A stretch of DNA of 64,000 nucleotides from Xestospongia bergquistia (GCA_963965975.1 OZ014419.1:5545677-5609676), one strand, 5' to 3'; shown: positions 39,417-62,400, counted from the stretch's first letter. The notes: a model not told the origin generated them from the letters alone. Numbers and translations: made by a program.

Positions 39417-42400
39417 TTATAGTTTGCTATTAACAAAATCTTTTTTTATACCAAAAGTGGTGTAGTCAAACTTTTCTTTTCCTTTCAACTTTGCGAGGAA
39501 AGTGATATCTATTAAAACCAAATGATCATTACCACAACATTACTATTAAAAATACTACCTTCATCATGTAAGAATAACTTTAAGGGTTCAATTACGAAGG
39601 AGAATGGTAAAGCAAAACTTATGTTTGAATGTATCACTGATGAAGTATCATCCCTAGAGGAAAACCACATAGAATAAACAAACAACAAATCATGATATTT
39701 ATAGCCTCTCCTATACCTTGTGTTACATAATAGCATCCCTAATGGCTTTCCAGACTCATCAGAGCTTAAGAGACCTCCACTCATTCCACTAAATACAGCA
39801 GCACTAGACTGTAACAGAACTGGCTCTGGACCAATAATCTTTGATAATATACCCCTAGTAGTTGTTGGAGGATAGCCAAAAGAACAACCTACAGCAGTCA
39901 CAATTTGACCTAAATGATTTGTTTCCCTGTGTAAGATACAAGATGTATAATGATCAACTACATTTTATCAAAATGTCTTTACTCTTACATTATTATTTGA
40001 TCAGAAATAGTAGGATAGTCTTGTTGGGAATATAGAGAAGATGATAAGGAGTGAGGCAATTTCAAAACAGCAACATCTGGTGAAGTACACTTCCAGAGTA
40101 CAATTGCTGTATGAATAATATCATCTGATCTTATGGAAACAGGACCTAGGGAAGATTTTCATCTATATAATTAACAAGTTATACAAAAGAATCTTTATTA
40201 TTGACTTTCAATGTGATGATAAACAAGGAATGTCTGGATAAGTTGAAAGCAATATGCTCACGACAAGATTCAATAAATTTTTACTGATATTGTTTAAACT
40301 ATTGAAATGTTTAATTTTTTGCTAAGTCAATTATATATCACTTTACAGTATGATGACCATTTACCTCTGTCGCTTTGTTCAACAACATGGCCACAAGTAA
40401 GTACAATATTTGGAGTTAATATGATACCACTCCCCTGAGTATTACCACATACAATGGACACCACACAGTTGACAAGAGGTGGCAACTGAATACAAGGATC
40501 TACAATAGGAATAGGTTGTATACTCAAGCTTTCTACTAAATTTATTAAGCTGAGCAGCTAAAGTACAATATTAATAAATCAATATAAACAATACCATGGT
40601 ATATAACTGACTTCTACCATGCATAACATAGTGTTCATGAAAAACTTACCTGAAAGGTTGATAAGAAACCCAGGAGGTTTAGATGTGTTCTCAAGAAACA
40701 GTTACCAACCTCTCAATGATTGTTAAAATTTCTATAAACCTAAAGTCAAGTGATTTCATTGGACAGTTTACTACTAGCATGGTAGAAGTCTTATAGCTTT
40801 ACCAAAACAATAACAATAGAGTAAATGACTCAGTTTATAAAACAACAATGCAAAGTGAACCAAACCTTTTGTTAAAATGCTTCTGTGTACTCTTCTGATT
40901 TTAATTACATTAAAAATACTTGCTATTGAACATATCAAGGTCATTCCCACTGGATGACCTCTTATGTCATATAGACTAGTTAGAATAATTCCCGCTAGTC
41001 TACATAAAAGAAAGTGAAAAGTAAATGATTGTGCCAAACTCTATGTCATAAGCATGCATTTAAAATAATATAATTATACTGAAACTAAAATGTGAGCAAA
41101 ACATTTCTTCCACCTCTGATAGCACCAGCAAGTAATGTTAGCATCAAAAATACTATTTCAATATTTTTAGATTACAACCAACTTAGATATTGATAATATT
41201 ATGTACCTGTATTCATTATCAACTTTTGCTATAACCATTCCTCCTTCACAGCCTTTTACAGATCTTAAACTGGCTAATATTACTACCTCATTCATACCAT
41301 ATAGTTTACTGACACAACCACTGGATAGACTGTTAAGAAATAATGTCGGTAAATGATGACCAAATGGACTGCTAACAGAATATAAAGGATAACCTAACAT
41401 GATAGGAACCATTAGTGGAAGTGGTAAGGATGGAAATCTGTGGAGTAATACAACCAAAATATTTCATTATAATAACATTACTTAATGTACTAGACTTACT
41501 GCTCTGAAGTTGGTGTTAGCTCTAGTATTATAACAGTTGATAATGCCATCAAATCTTCATCAGATGGTTTGCCATTATGAGAATCACAGAAGAAAGAGTT
41601 AGGATTTGCTTGAAACACTGTCTGAAGCACTTTAAAGACATCAGTCATCAAAAATAATTGTTTATTATCAATTTCTAGTAATCTATATTGAGTATTTATA
41701 TCAGCTTGACAGATGATAGAACATTGAATGTCATCAGGATTTACTCTCCATTTAACTAGAGAAAAATGACTACATTTTTACTATGTAAAGGATTATTACA
41801 CACATTATAATCCAGAAATATCATAGGCACACATAACTTTTTACACTGATTCCTAATTACTTTTGACAAAGTGGAATCAGTCATGAAATATATATATATA
41901 AATTAATATTATGTAAATATTATATAACAAATCAGTAGGATAAAACATTATATGATAGGCTTCTTAATAATCATTATTTTACAATAATGCATGCTATGTG
42001 AATACTAAATATTAGGTCTGCTACAGAATAACAAGTGTATACTTCATTGTGTACAGAACTTAAACAATGTAGTCATAATACATCAATGCATTATATAAAC
42101 TGTTGCATTTTAAGGACATTTATAATTTTACAGTGTGTCAAAGCATACAGTCAAATCACTGACTTCATCAATTCATTAACTTATTCATTCACACCCTTTA
42201 ATAATAAAATCTATGCCAGAAATTTGTTATAGGTAATCATTAAGAAAACAATTGCATCTAAACTTTTCAGCATTGTTTTCATCCTATTATCATAATGTTT
42301 GTCATTTAAAAATAGCTAAAAGGTCATATCACATGATGTCATAATGACAAAAGTGTACTGGCTCTCAATCCCTAGCCATAGATGCTACTACACACTTAAG

Positions 42401-42682
42401 ACACTTGGTGAATAAACTATTTAATGTAGCATCTAGTTGTTGCTCTTCTATGAAAACAGATCTTACCTTAGTTTTTTTTAATTAACAGTGAGGGTCTGGC
42501 AAGTGCTTACCTGTTGTCTTATTATAACTTTCCAGTAGCTCTGCACACCATGACCCCGTAGTAATGACCACAGAATTGTTAGCAGTAGTATTACATACAA
42601 ACCCACTACCACTATACTGTTTCTGAGCTGCGTCTTGGGACAGAGTGATGATCACTCCACACTTTATTACAGACTTGTCCAT
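39417..42682 (-). CDS. TYSND1: Peroxisomal leader-peptide-processing protease
   Basis: ATG 42682 begins MDKSVIKCGVIITLSQDAAQ. The C-terminal half is a trypsin-like protease: CVVSIVCGNTQGSGIILTPN, VLTCGHVV (catalytic His), CTSPDVAVLKLP (probable catalytic Asp) and AAVFSGMSGGLLSSDESG (catalytic Ser in GxSGG), followed by GMLLCNTR. The N-terminal half resembles a protease fold without a nucleophile (GYPLYSVSSPFG, SVKGCEGGMVIAK), as in vertebrate TYSND1. The protein ends DFVNSKL-stop, a perfect PTS1 signal, placing it in the peroxisome matrix, where TYSND1 trims the PTS2 leader of thiolase and processes beta-oxidation enzymes. About 500 residues. A 750 bp intron (about 41.77-42.5 kb) holds nothing recognisable. 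The closely spaced same-strand neighbours are the kinase upstream (224 bp) and ATG3 downstream (60 bp). Confidence 0.93.
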
Positions 42683-42906
42683 GGCCACACCCTTTATACA
42701 GACAGTTAATTTTACATATAACATCAGATGAAAAAAACAAATACAATTCAATTCAAATACTTTATTGTAAAATTATCTTAATATTAACCCCACTGTAGAT
42801 CTGACAACTGATAATAACCACTTAATTAATAAATTTAATTTAATCCAATGGCACACTAAGTCAATTTCAATGAATACAAATAGTGTAGCTGATGGGACAG
42901 ATCAAT

Positions 42907-51758
<8,852 letters not shown>

Positions 51759-52036
51759 TCTTATAAAAGTAAATAATTGGCTTTAAGACAGACACAAACA
51801 CAGGTACAGCAATTTCATAAAATTTAGAACTTTACTAACAAGGGAATCTATGAGAAACAACAAAGTGATGTCTCGGTTAGGTATGTCCGTCCTACCCGTC
51901 GTAATATCTTTCCTTTCTCCCCTTGCCTCTTCTTTCTCCCGCAGCCAGGATACCGTATATACATTACTCTTATTATAGGAAAATAATTGGTAGGTGGGGT
52001 ACAACTTTTAGCTGAAACTTAGCCCAACCTGTAGTC
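51759..52036. promoter_or_regulatory. Candidate bidirectional promoter, MAP4K4 / SLC26
   Basis: 278 bp between divergent start codons. More GC-rich than the surrounding introns in its middle (CGGTTAGGTATGTCCGTCCT at about 51872-51891, then CCTTTCTCCCCTTGCCTCTT). No TATA box at a usual distance is clear. Confidence 0.45.
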
Positions 52037-55000
52037 ATGGCTGTTGCTGGGGAGATCGAGGAGATTGAGATGCAATCGTTTAATGATGAATACAGTGAAG
52101 AGGATACAGAGAATCTTATCGTAAAAAGGTCTGAAGAATCATTACTGAAGGAAATTGTTTGATTATTGTGACTTCTCTTAAATAGGAGACCTCTTCGACA
52201 TGAATTGTTAAACGAAGCTAATTTTGAAGACGGATTTCATCCAGTCAAGAGCGAAATGAAGAAAAATTGGTATAAATCATTTATTCCTCCGGAACCAATA
52301 TGTAGTTCATTACTACCCCCAACTTCAAAGCGTGACTGCAAGTTCTTTCTTTTCACACATTTACCTATTTTGGGTTGGTTGTGGAGTTATCAACTTAAAT
52401 TTCTTATTGGAGACTTTATTGCTGGAATCACTGTTGCTATTATGCACATACCTCAAGGTAAAGAATATTGTAATAACTTGCTCATTTCTCTTCATGTGTG
52501 GAGTATTAACAACAATATTTTACAATGTTTACAATGTTTAGTAAATTGGTTGCTTTACTATGCTACCAATGTCATACAATATAGTATTGGCAGAACACGT
52601 ATTTATTCATTCATGAGGTATTGCATACCTGCCAAAATAAGAGATGTCATCTTGTGTTAACATTTTACAATGATTTCTCTGATTATATTACATCAATTGA
52701 ATTTAGTGTTTGTCATAGCAACGGCCTTCAAGAACCACCTACCAGTGTATTTGTATCATTGTTGGGGTAATTGCAATTGGTAATTGTAATTAGCTGTAAT
52801 CATTACATCATTCATGAAAATTGGAATTGGAATTGTATACCTGTAATTGAGAAGTAGTTGGATGGCTGAGCTATCTGAATAATCTGAGACAAGAAGAATA
52901 AAGCTGTTGATGAGTAAGTAAAGTGGTTTATGAAACCATCTTGCAAATTGCCCTGTAACATTCACTTGTATAGGGCACTGATAATAGCTATTGTAATTGT
53001 GTGTAATTGCTATCAATTTTTTTGTTGTAATTGCTGTGTAAGGTGTAATTGGTAATTGAAAAAAAATTGGGTGATCAAAAACAGAAGTAATGATAATTGT
53101 AATCAATTACTTTTTTATAGTAATTGTCACAACACTGATTTGTATAGTTAATACCAGTATGTTTAGGATGTCTGTTTAATGATTTAATTAATTTATAAGG
53201 AATATAAAATACAATTTGTAGCAACTTTCTATCTTGATACTTAGACCTTATTAGAATTTATAACTGAGTATATTATTTATTGATTCTCAAGTAAGGAAAT
53301 ATTGAGAGGTTCTCGTCAGTTCTGACTGATATATTCATTAGTACATAAATTCTATTACAACATGCCTGCAAAATCATCATGTGGTCTTAAATGTATACTT
53401 TTCCATTTATAGGATTAGCCTATGCTCTCTTAGCTGGATTGCCTCCTGTTTATGGTCTATATGGATCATTTGTACCTGTTATAATCTATTCCATTTTTGG
53501 GACATCAAAACATATATCTGTTGGTAAGTCACATCATCTCAAATGGATAATCGTAATTATTGAACTTTGCAGGTACATTTGCTGTTGTTAGTTTAATGGT
53601 ATCTAATGCAATAGGTCATGTCTTTAATAGTAATGAGGAGATGCAACTTTGTATTGATGAGTTAAAGTCAATAGGTAGTAATGTTAGAGTAAATATCAGT
53701 GGCCTTGAAGTAGAATGTGATGATCTTAAAATTGAAATAGCAACAACTTTAGCATTTGCATCTGGACTTGTTATGGTATGTTTAGTATATGAATATTTAT
53801 AATAATGTTCTTTTCCATTGCAGCTCTTCATGGGTATATTTCAGTTTGGATTTATCACTATCTTCTTATCTGAATCTCTTGTTTCTGGGTATACCACTGG
53901 AGCTGCTGTTCATGTCTTTACTAGTCAAGTTAAACATATCTTTGGTTTTTATAATATGACGTCTCCACAAGGCTTGTTGAATGTGCCAAAGGTAAATTAT
54001 ATTTATTATGTGAATGAAATGTTCTTTTACTTATAGACATGGGGATCAGCTTTTGAGGCCATTTTTGATTGGTCAAAAAGTGTCAATACAGCTGCTTTCA
54101 TTATTTCAGTCCTTTGTATTATAACTCTAATTGTCTTTCGTGTTGTGGATCGTAAATTGTTGCGTAAACTCAAAGTACCTTGTTTTTTATACTCACACAA
54201 TTTGAAAAGATGGACCAAAGACAAGTTTCAATGGCCTGTTCCATTACCTTCTCAGCTGATTGTTGTATGTGCTTTGTGAGATTGTATTCATATAGATTAT
54301 TTACAATAGGTTATAGTCGCTGCTGGTATTTCTTATGGAGCTAACCTCAATGAAAGATATGAAGTTGATATAATTAAGTCTATACCTCTTGGGTTTGTGA
54401 AAATTTTGAAACCAAACAAAAAAATTAAAGATTATGGACTTTTTCATTTAGATTGCCTCCTGTGACACTACCAAACTTCTCCCATTTTTGGGTTATATTA
54501 CAAGATGCTTTTGTGATATCAATTGTAACATTTTCAGTCGCTATCTCATTAGCTCAAGTATTTGCTAAACAATTTACATATAGTATCAGTCCTAGCCAGG
54601 TCAGTACAGTTTTGTGTCTTATATTGAAATTAACAGTACTACTACACAGGAGTTTATAGCATATGGAGCTATGAATTTAATTGGTTCCATGTTTGGCAGT
54701 TTAAATACAGCAGGTAGTCTCTCTAGGTCAACAGTTCAAGCTGTTTCTGGTGGTAAAACTCAGGTGATTATTACTTTTTTCATGTTACCCATACACTTCA
54801 TATTTCTAATATAGCTTGTTGGTTTTATCTCCTCTACTATCATATTAATTGTTTTGGTATCTCTTGGTTTTCTATTTGAACCTTTACCTAAAGTATTATA
54901 ATTACCATAATAATTGCATTATTCTCTTTCCATACACATGCGTATAGGCTGTTTTAGCATCTATAATATGGGTAGCATTGTATGGCATGTTCTCTCAAGT

Positions 55001-56370
55001 ACTTGATGTTTGGAGATATTTCAAACTCTCAATACCTGATATGGTGAGATGTGCCATGTCTGTCATGTTAATAATACTGGACTAATGTTATATTTTAGTG
55101 TATTTGGATAGTTGTGTTTGTAGCAACAGTACTTCTGGGAGTTGATTTGGGATTAGCAGTTGGTATATTATTCTCTCTCTTTGTGATTGTTTTCAAAATT
55201 ATTCTGTAAGATGTCATATTGCTCTCATTACTACAATGTTGTTTTCTCATTAGCCCAAAATCATCAGTGCTCGGTAGAGCTAAAAATACAGAAATATTCC
55301 GTGACATTGACAACTTTGAGTTGGTAAGTCTCTGCCTATTTTTTAAGTGATGTTTTGTAGGTTCAATCTATTCCTGGGGTAGCAATTTATCGATTTCAAG
55401 CACCACTGTGTTTTGTGAATTGTAAAGTTTTCCAATCTCGTCTGGACTTAGCTTGTGGAATTGACAGAACACAGTTAGAAAATGTAGACAAACCTGGATG
55501 TATACAAATATTACTGATGAAAGTAGGCTATTATAATACCATTTGGTTGTGAGCTGATTGATTTGTTTTTAAGTGTTTTAGAAAACAGAGACAATACCAT
55601 GTGCAAAATAAAATGTCAGCAGTTCGCTTAGAGAGTGGATGGTGAGAAAATGGAAGAGAAAATTTTGTTATAATCATTGTGAAACTAGTTCTTTTAAAGA
55701 TAAATTGACTGATGCTCTGACCACAAGTCGAGCTTCTGTAGGCAGGTATACTATATAATAGTAATGATTTTTTAGTTATTTTTGTATTACAGTATACATA
55801 CGCTAATATTGGACTGTTCTCCTATTTCTTTTATGGATGCAAAGGGTGTCAAAACATTACAACAAGTTAGTGGTGTAATTTATTTTACCAGAAACTGTAT
55901 TGCTCTATAGTTGGTACTAGATTTTGATCTGATGGAAGTACAAGTGATATTTGCTGCATTAACCAGTTAGTGAAATAAATGTGTTGACAAATATTGATTA
56001 AGACTGGATAGAGAACAATCGTGATATGTTAGATAGAGTTGGATTCTTTGAGAAATGTGGCAAGGAGTGGCTGTTCCCATCTGTACAAGATGCAGTAAAT
56101 CATGCTCTGATGGGATCAAAACTGGTAGGTTCGAGCTTTACAACATGTATAATGTGTAGACATTGTCTCTCTCTGCCTAGCGTCCAGGAGACAAAGAGGA
56201 AGTACTTCAACAAACTACTAATCTGGATGGTGAAAACGAAAAGGTGATGGTTTTTCAAGATAACGAATGATGCCTTTAAATTCCTCTTGTAGATTTCCAT
56301 TCCTGACAATACTACTGTAATATCTGTAGATATTCCTGATGAGCAGGTTGATAGCGATGATAGACTGTAA
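52037..56370 (+). CDS. SLC26: SLC26-type anion transporter with STAS domain
   Basis: ATG 52037 ([20 protein letters not shown]). A cytosolic N-terminus leads to [20 protein letters not shown] and [20 protein letters not shown], then [20 protein letters not shown] and [20 protein letters not shown], the SLC26/SulP signature. Further TM segments include [29 protein letters not shown]-like stretches and [20 protein letters not shown], and end with [20 protein letters not shown]. The C-terminal STAS domain has [20 protein letters not shown] and [20 protein letters not shown]. The last residues are acidic ([11 protein letters not shown], stop 56368-56370). SLC26 proteins exchange sulfate, chloride, bicarbonate or oxalate at the plasma membrane. 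The substrate cannot be read from sequence; closest in feel to the A5/A6 branch. About 770 residues. An intron near 52.7-53.1 kb carries a TAATTG-rich MITE. Confidence 0.94.
52755..53140. repeat. TAATTG-rich MITE-like element
   Basis: About 385 bp rich in TAATTG/CAATTA words, with loosely inverted ends (GGTAATTGCAATTGGTAATT at the left; the right-end reverse complement GTGTTGTGACAATTACTAT). In an SLC26 intron. No coding capacity. Ends are approximate. Confidence 0.5.
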
Positions 56371-56622
56371 TTTGCTTTATTAGCTGATAGAGATATCTTT
56401 AGATTATTACTTAGAAATAATTATTTTGTACTGTAGTATTATACTATTAAATTTTATTAATTTATTTAATGACTGAATACTAAGTATCAATATTGATTTA
56501 TATCAAAAGCATTTGCTAGATTAATAATGTGTTTAATTAGCAAATTTATTTTTAAATAATGTGTTTATTACATGTGTTGAATTGTTAGTACCATATCTTG
56601 CATGATATTTAATTTCAGTAAG
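56371..56622. other. Gap between convergent SLC26 and SLC24 genes
   Basis: About 250 bp of AT-rich sequence that must hold both 3' ends. Nothing else recognised. Confidence 0.5.
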
Positions 56623-59255
56623 CTAACAGTGTTTTCCTTCTTCACACACTGTCTCTTGAATAAATGCATATGTCAGAAAGAGAACATACATAGCTACAAA
56701 GCTGAGGCCAACAAATGCATTAAGTTTGAATCGAAAAGCAGTGAAGATGCCTATAACAAGAAATATAACTAACAGGAGGACAAGGCTAAACTTGGCATGA
56801 GGAATGATGGTGTATTCTCCAGCATGATAAGCTCCCTATATTAAATGAAAAGGTAATGTTACAAAAGTTATGAATATCTAAGTGCTGACCATTTGTTCTT
56901 CAGAAAGAAGAGCAAATGCTTTTCCTTTATCAATGCAGGTGCGTAGTAAAAATGGTAAACCTAAGCCAAGATTAATGTCAAAGACATTTGAACCTATTGC
57001 ATTAGAGACAGCCATATCTCCAAATCCATCTCTAGCCACTAAAATAGAACTGATTGCATCCTAGAATATATCATATGATCTTATGTTATTTAAACATTAA
57101 AGTCTTACTGGTATACTGGTTCCTATAGCAACTACCACAAGGCCCATAGTGAATTCTCCAACACCCAGAAGACATCCTAAACGAGCTACTACTGTTACCA
57201 TCATGAAACTTAGTGCAGCTATCCAGAAGATAGACATAAGAAATGAAGCTGTCACCACATACCACTTGCGATTTTTAGAACAGTTTGGAATGGTCCATGT
57301 AAATACCACCATGAAGGGAAATGAAACAACAAAGAGAGTCATACTCAAAATATATTTTATCCATCCTAACAATCCACCTTCTTTGGCCTCTGTCCAATCT
57401 GGTGGAGCTGCCTTGATAGGTGGTAAAAATGGAATCAGAGTGATTGTAGGATCTTCTTCACTTTCAGTACTTCCTATTTGTGAAGCTGAGGAATGCACTG
57501 CATTAATAGGCAATTGCTTTCCTGTAATTAACATAAATGTGAAGTAAAATGACGGAATAAAAATATAAATTTATTAATTATAATGATGATGATGTGTTGA
57601 ATAATTATGTTGAAAGCTGTTCCTAGCTATAAATAATAGACATACGTTTGACATTGTAAATGCTATTACATACATAATACCAAGAATTGATTATAAGAAC
57701 CTCCTTCAAACTAGTAACTTACCATTATTTTCTTTTGCATCACTTTCTGAAGGCTGAACTTGATTTACTTCTTCAGCAATAATTGGACTGCTTTCAGAAC
57801 TAATATGAATTGATGGTATAATAGGTTTTATTTCTTGAGAATGATCTTCAAGAATGGGTAATTCTTGCTGATAGTGATGTTGAGTATGCTGAAGGGGTAG
57901 ACTGTTGGTTGTTGATCGCCTGCGATGAGACTGAAGGCAGGAAAATAATGTAGTAAAATGATAAAGTCTATAATAACTCCTAATTGATAATACTTAGCAA
58001 ATATTGTGAAAAGTATGTAACAGTTCTTACTATTGTCCCTGCCAATTCTCCTTTGTGGGAATGAACAAACCGATGTTTATGATGATCACTATGAGTGCTA
58101 TCCCCCTATATAAGAGGACTGGTTATTCTTGTTCATATTATGAATATAACATACAGCAGTCACTGTACTGCCATGAGCATTAACTGAAGCACCACTTTCT
58201 TCATTGAGTTGTACCGGTGCAAGGCGAGTATTTCTAAAACATAATTATTAATAAAAAATTATTAAAAAGTGATTAAGCTTTTACTTGCAGAAAGTACATT
58301 CCACTTTCAACAGGAGTTTCATCAAATGAGAATTGAATTTCATTAAAACGATGTAAGCAATATATAGTATTAGAAGTGTTAGTGCTTCATACCACTCAAG
58401 GTACCCATCCCATGCAAATCCAATGAAGAAGATAATAGAAATACCATACATTGTAGCGTCACGAAAAAGTGGTCGCCAATCAAGAAATAACGACTAAAGA
58501 ATGAAATCACACAGTTTATAGTCATTTTCATTAAAATGTTACCTTTCCAGCCAAGACAGCACTGAGGGCAACAATGATTAGAATATTAAACATAGCACTC
58601 CTAAACATTGGATACAAGTATGCATCAAAGATTTAATTGTCAATTAATTTCTCTTACCCAACAATTGTACCTACACCTACATCACTTTCTACTCCAACTC
58701 CAGCTACAGAGGTAAATAGTTCTGGAGCTGATGAACCTGCAGCCATGAAAGTTGCTCCAGCCACATCTTCTGAAAGATCCAATTTATCAGAAATTGCTTC
58801 CAATGAAGGTACGAAGAAGTCATCACATATCAGAGCAAGGCCTGAGGAATGATCAACAAAGAATTTTCATAGCTTGATTGCTTATAATAACATGAGTGAC
58901 ATTACCAATGAAGGAAAGTAGTATGCAAACAACATATGGAATTAAGAACACATAATGTCCATGGCCTAGTTCATATGAGCACCCTTCCCATGTTGGAGAC
59001 TCAAGAAGTTTGCGACCAGTATCAACATGGTTAGTGGAATCTGAGAAAGACACATGCCATGAATATTTGGACAATGTTTTGTTTGAAAGTCATTGTTATG
59101 CTAGTATATAACCTGGTTCTGATGTGATTTTTTTGCTGACGTTTCCAATGGAATAAACTATAAGCCCAACTGCCAATATCACACAAATTTTTCTGAAAAC
59201 CCTCTGGAGTCCAACCATTATCACCTTCTGTCACAATCATACGACACGCAGGCAT
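56623..59255 (-). CDS. SLC24: K+-dependent Na+/Ca2+ exchanger (NCKX)
   Basis: Two alpha repeats identify the family. Alpha-1 is [40 protein letters not shown] and [20 protein letters not shown]; alpha-2 is [20 protein letters not shown] and [20 protein letters not shown]. Between them are TM segments ([35 protein letters not shown]) and a long cytosolic loop of about 200 residues, His/Ser-rich ([31 protein letters not shown]). The protein ends in hydrophobic helices ([20 protein letters not shown]) and KHC-stop at 56623. NCKX swaps Na+ inward for Ca2+ plus K+ outward at the plasma or organelle membrane. The start at ATG 59255 is likely but the first splice is unsure: joining [10 protein letters not shown] to [14 protein letters not shown] via the donor at 59225 keeps frame. 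No signal peptide is evident. Paralogue number (A1-A5) cannot be fixed. Confidence 0.93.
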
Positions 59256-59427
59256 CTGCGTCTATTGAACAACTGAATTAGCGTAACCATAGATAGATGG
59301 TAACCATAGATACTACTCTGTATTACATGTACCGGCATTGGCAACAGCGACAGTTGCTGCGGCAATTAATTTCCTTGCTGACACGTATAATATAATAGTT
59401 ATTAAAATCCAGATTGCATCTGCCAAA
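59256..59427. promoter_or_regulatory. Candidate bidirectional promoter, SLC24 / GSR
   Basis: 172 bp between divergent start codons. It contains GTAACCATAGATA twice (59283-59295 and 59300-59312); with the preceding bases the second copy forms the perfect palindrome ATGGTAACCAT. The palindrome resembles RFX half-sites (GTNRCC / RGYAAC), but the spacing is not canonical. Confidence 0.45.
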
Positions 59428-62400
59428 ATGGCTGTCAGGGCTGCACAGAGAGCTTTTGACTACTTGATTATTGGAGCTGGATCAGGAGGTCTAGCAAGCA
59501 GCACACGAGCTGTCGACCTTGGGGCCAAGGTCGCCATTGTTGAACACGGGCCGATTGGAGGCACATGTGTATGCATCTTCTGTAATTGTATTTATTTATG
59601 ATTTTAAATCCCTTTCCTTTCTAGGTCCACGTAGGTTGTATTCCTAAAAAGGTGAGTGTTTTGTTAAATCATATTCAGTACACCATATTAATTTAATGTG
59701 GGTATACATAGTGGTAATGATTATTGAGATATATATAGCATTCCTCATTGCCACACTAAATATCTTCAGTGCAACTTTTTTAGATGTATTTCAGTATCAG
59801 TTTTTCTAATAGAAACTAACTTAGATGGATGCTTTAGTTTATACATCATAACATTTCAATGTATACAATATCAAGGTTATTGACTATGTTAAAGCCAAGG
59901 ATCTGTCACATTTCTTGTTCCTTGGTTCTGTTTATTTCTGTTATTAGGAGCTTGTCAACGCTAACAATATTCTGTTATGTATGTTTGCAAAGGATGTATA
60001 GATTGTTTTAATTACACTCATAATATAATTAGACATAGAGGTTATCGGTGTTCTCAGAGTGCATAAACTTATTGTCTAGTCATAAACTTATTGTCTAGTC
60101 ATCAGGACTTATTATAATTAGCTTTTAATCGAAAAGCTTTTAATGTTTTATAAGTATTATTCTTTTCAGATTATGTTCAATACAGCAATGCATGCTGAAT
60201 ATATCCATGACCATGCTGACTATGGCTTTACTATTTCTGAAACAAAATTTGATTGGGAGTAAGTATTATTTTTGTGTTCAGTACATTTAATTAATTATGT
60301 TTCTTTAGGCATGTGAAAAAGGAAAGAGATGCTTATATTAAAAAATTGAATGATATCTATTTCAATAAGATAAAATCAGTAAGGAACAATTATTTATTAT
60401 TGTGATGAGTTTTTGATGATGGTTGTTTTCAAATGAACGTATTAGATCATGCCGAGTAACATAATATTAAAATTGCAATATTTTGGTTCCTTTCATTTTT
60501 GTGTGTAAAAACATGGCTAGGATAGCTGTTTGCTATGTCTACTGCTCTTATATTCTTGAGCATCATGTATTTCTTTCTTGTACACAGCATAGGTTTTTTT
60601 GACTACCACATGCAATGTGCCAGGCGGTCCTAAGATTGTTTTAGACCATGTGATATTTATATACATTATATAAATGTCCACTTTCATCATTTTGTCGTAT
60701 TATGACATGTGACTTCTGAAGCCAACAAACGAAATTAACTGCCAACACACATTGTAACCAATGAATTTAATTACTGTTACAGGGACTAGGCATGACTCAT
60801 CAAGGCTTTAAACTAATTGAAAGCTTCTGTAACCAGAAAAATGCTTTGAGCAACACCATTCCTTTTTCCAACTTCTCAGAATTCAGACTTGGCAAATACA
60901 GTCCTTCAAAGTAATGATATTACCATCAAAATAATCTTAGGACAACTTTACATTTATAATCTTGTATAGGTATAAGGTGTATGACCATTGAAGCTAATAA
61001 ATAAAAATACCAATGGCCACTACGTTTGTTTACCTCAGTTTTGAAGACAATCTCTTTTGTGATTGTTAAAAACTTTCTGATCACATTAATAAATGTCATC
61101 TTAATGGTAGATATAGTCTCATACTTATGTTTCTCTGATAACTAATAATAATTATTATTTGACTTTATAAAATATTTTGTGATACTTATTTAGAATTGTA
61201 CAACATAGTCTTGTTAAGTTTCATACAATATCACTATAGTCATTGATCACATTCTCTATAGTCGGCGGTGGAATATTTTGCAAGTCATGCTAAATTTATA
61301 AGTCCCAAAGAAGTTGATGTCGGTGGTATAATACTCACTGCTCGTCACATTCTGATAGCTACTGGATCAAAGCCAATGATTCCAGATTTACCTGGTAAAG
61401 AACTGTGTAAATATAATTAATGTATTTGTTTTATTATAGGAGCTGAATTTGGTATTACTAGTGATGGTTTTTTTCAGTTGGAACAATTACCAAAGTAAGC
61501 ATTGAGTTTACTTAGTAGCAAGTAACTCTTTCTATAGGAAAGCGTTAGTATCAGGAAGTGGCTATATTGCTGTAGAACTAGCTGGTATTCTCAATGCACT
61601 AGGGTCCAATGTTACCTTAGTTATTCGTAGAGGAAAGGTTAGAAACTTTTCTCATTTTTTAATCAAATTTTATAACAAACTATAATCTGTACATTTATTT
61701 TAATGACATTAACCTTCCATGTTAGCATTTTACATTATTTGTTTAGTTTGTATTTATGTTGTAGGTGTTGCGTTCATTTGACACCATGATATCTGACAAT
61801 CTCATGGATGAAATGATCAAGGCTGGTATCAAAATTGTGCCCCATTCAAAAGTAAACAGATTTGATTTTTTAGTTTTTTGTTACAACTTCTTATATAGGT
61901 CAAGGAAGTTCGTAAATCTCAAGATGATCATCTCACAGTCTGTCTTACTCCTCATGAAGAAGGAGGAAGTAGTGATGAAGTATCAGATGTAGACTGCCTT
62001 CTTTGGGCAATTGGGAGAGATGCTAATGTGACCAATTTAGAACTTGACAAAGCTGTAAGCACTTCTATGCTTTTAAGATAACTGGTGGCTTGTAGATTTA
62101 ATCAGTGTTGCTAAGACAGGTTTAAACTATGATGCTTACTTGGATTACTTAGTATATGGTGTCATTATAATAAATAGCAAGGTCATTCCATGGCACATCC
62201 TCTGCTGTAAGGTTATGACTGACTTTGTATTACTAGGGTGTTAAACGGGGGGAGTCAGGTTTTATTTTAGTGGATGAGTATCAGAACACCAACGTTCCTA
62301 ATATTTATGCACTTGGTGATGTGGCTGGAAAGAAGTTGCTTACACCAGGTTAGTTACTGATGAAAGGCAATGATATATGCTACAAGATAATTACAATGTG

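Noticed and set aside
57149-57547. 132-codon plus-strand open frame
   Set aside because: Mirror of the SLC24 exon on the opposite strand; the minus-strand reading has the TM and alpha-2 sequence.
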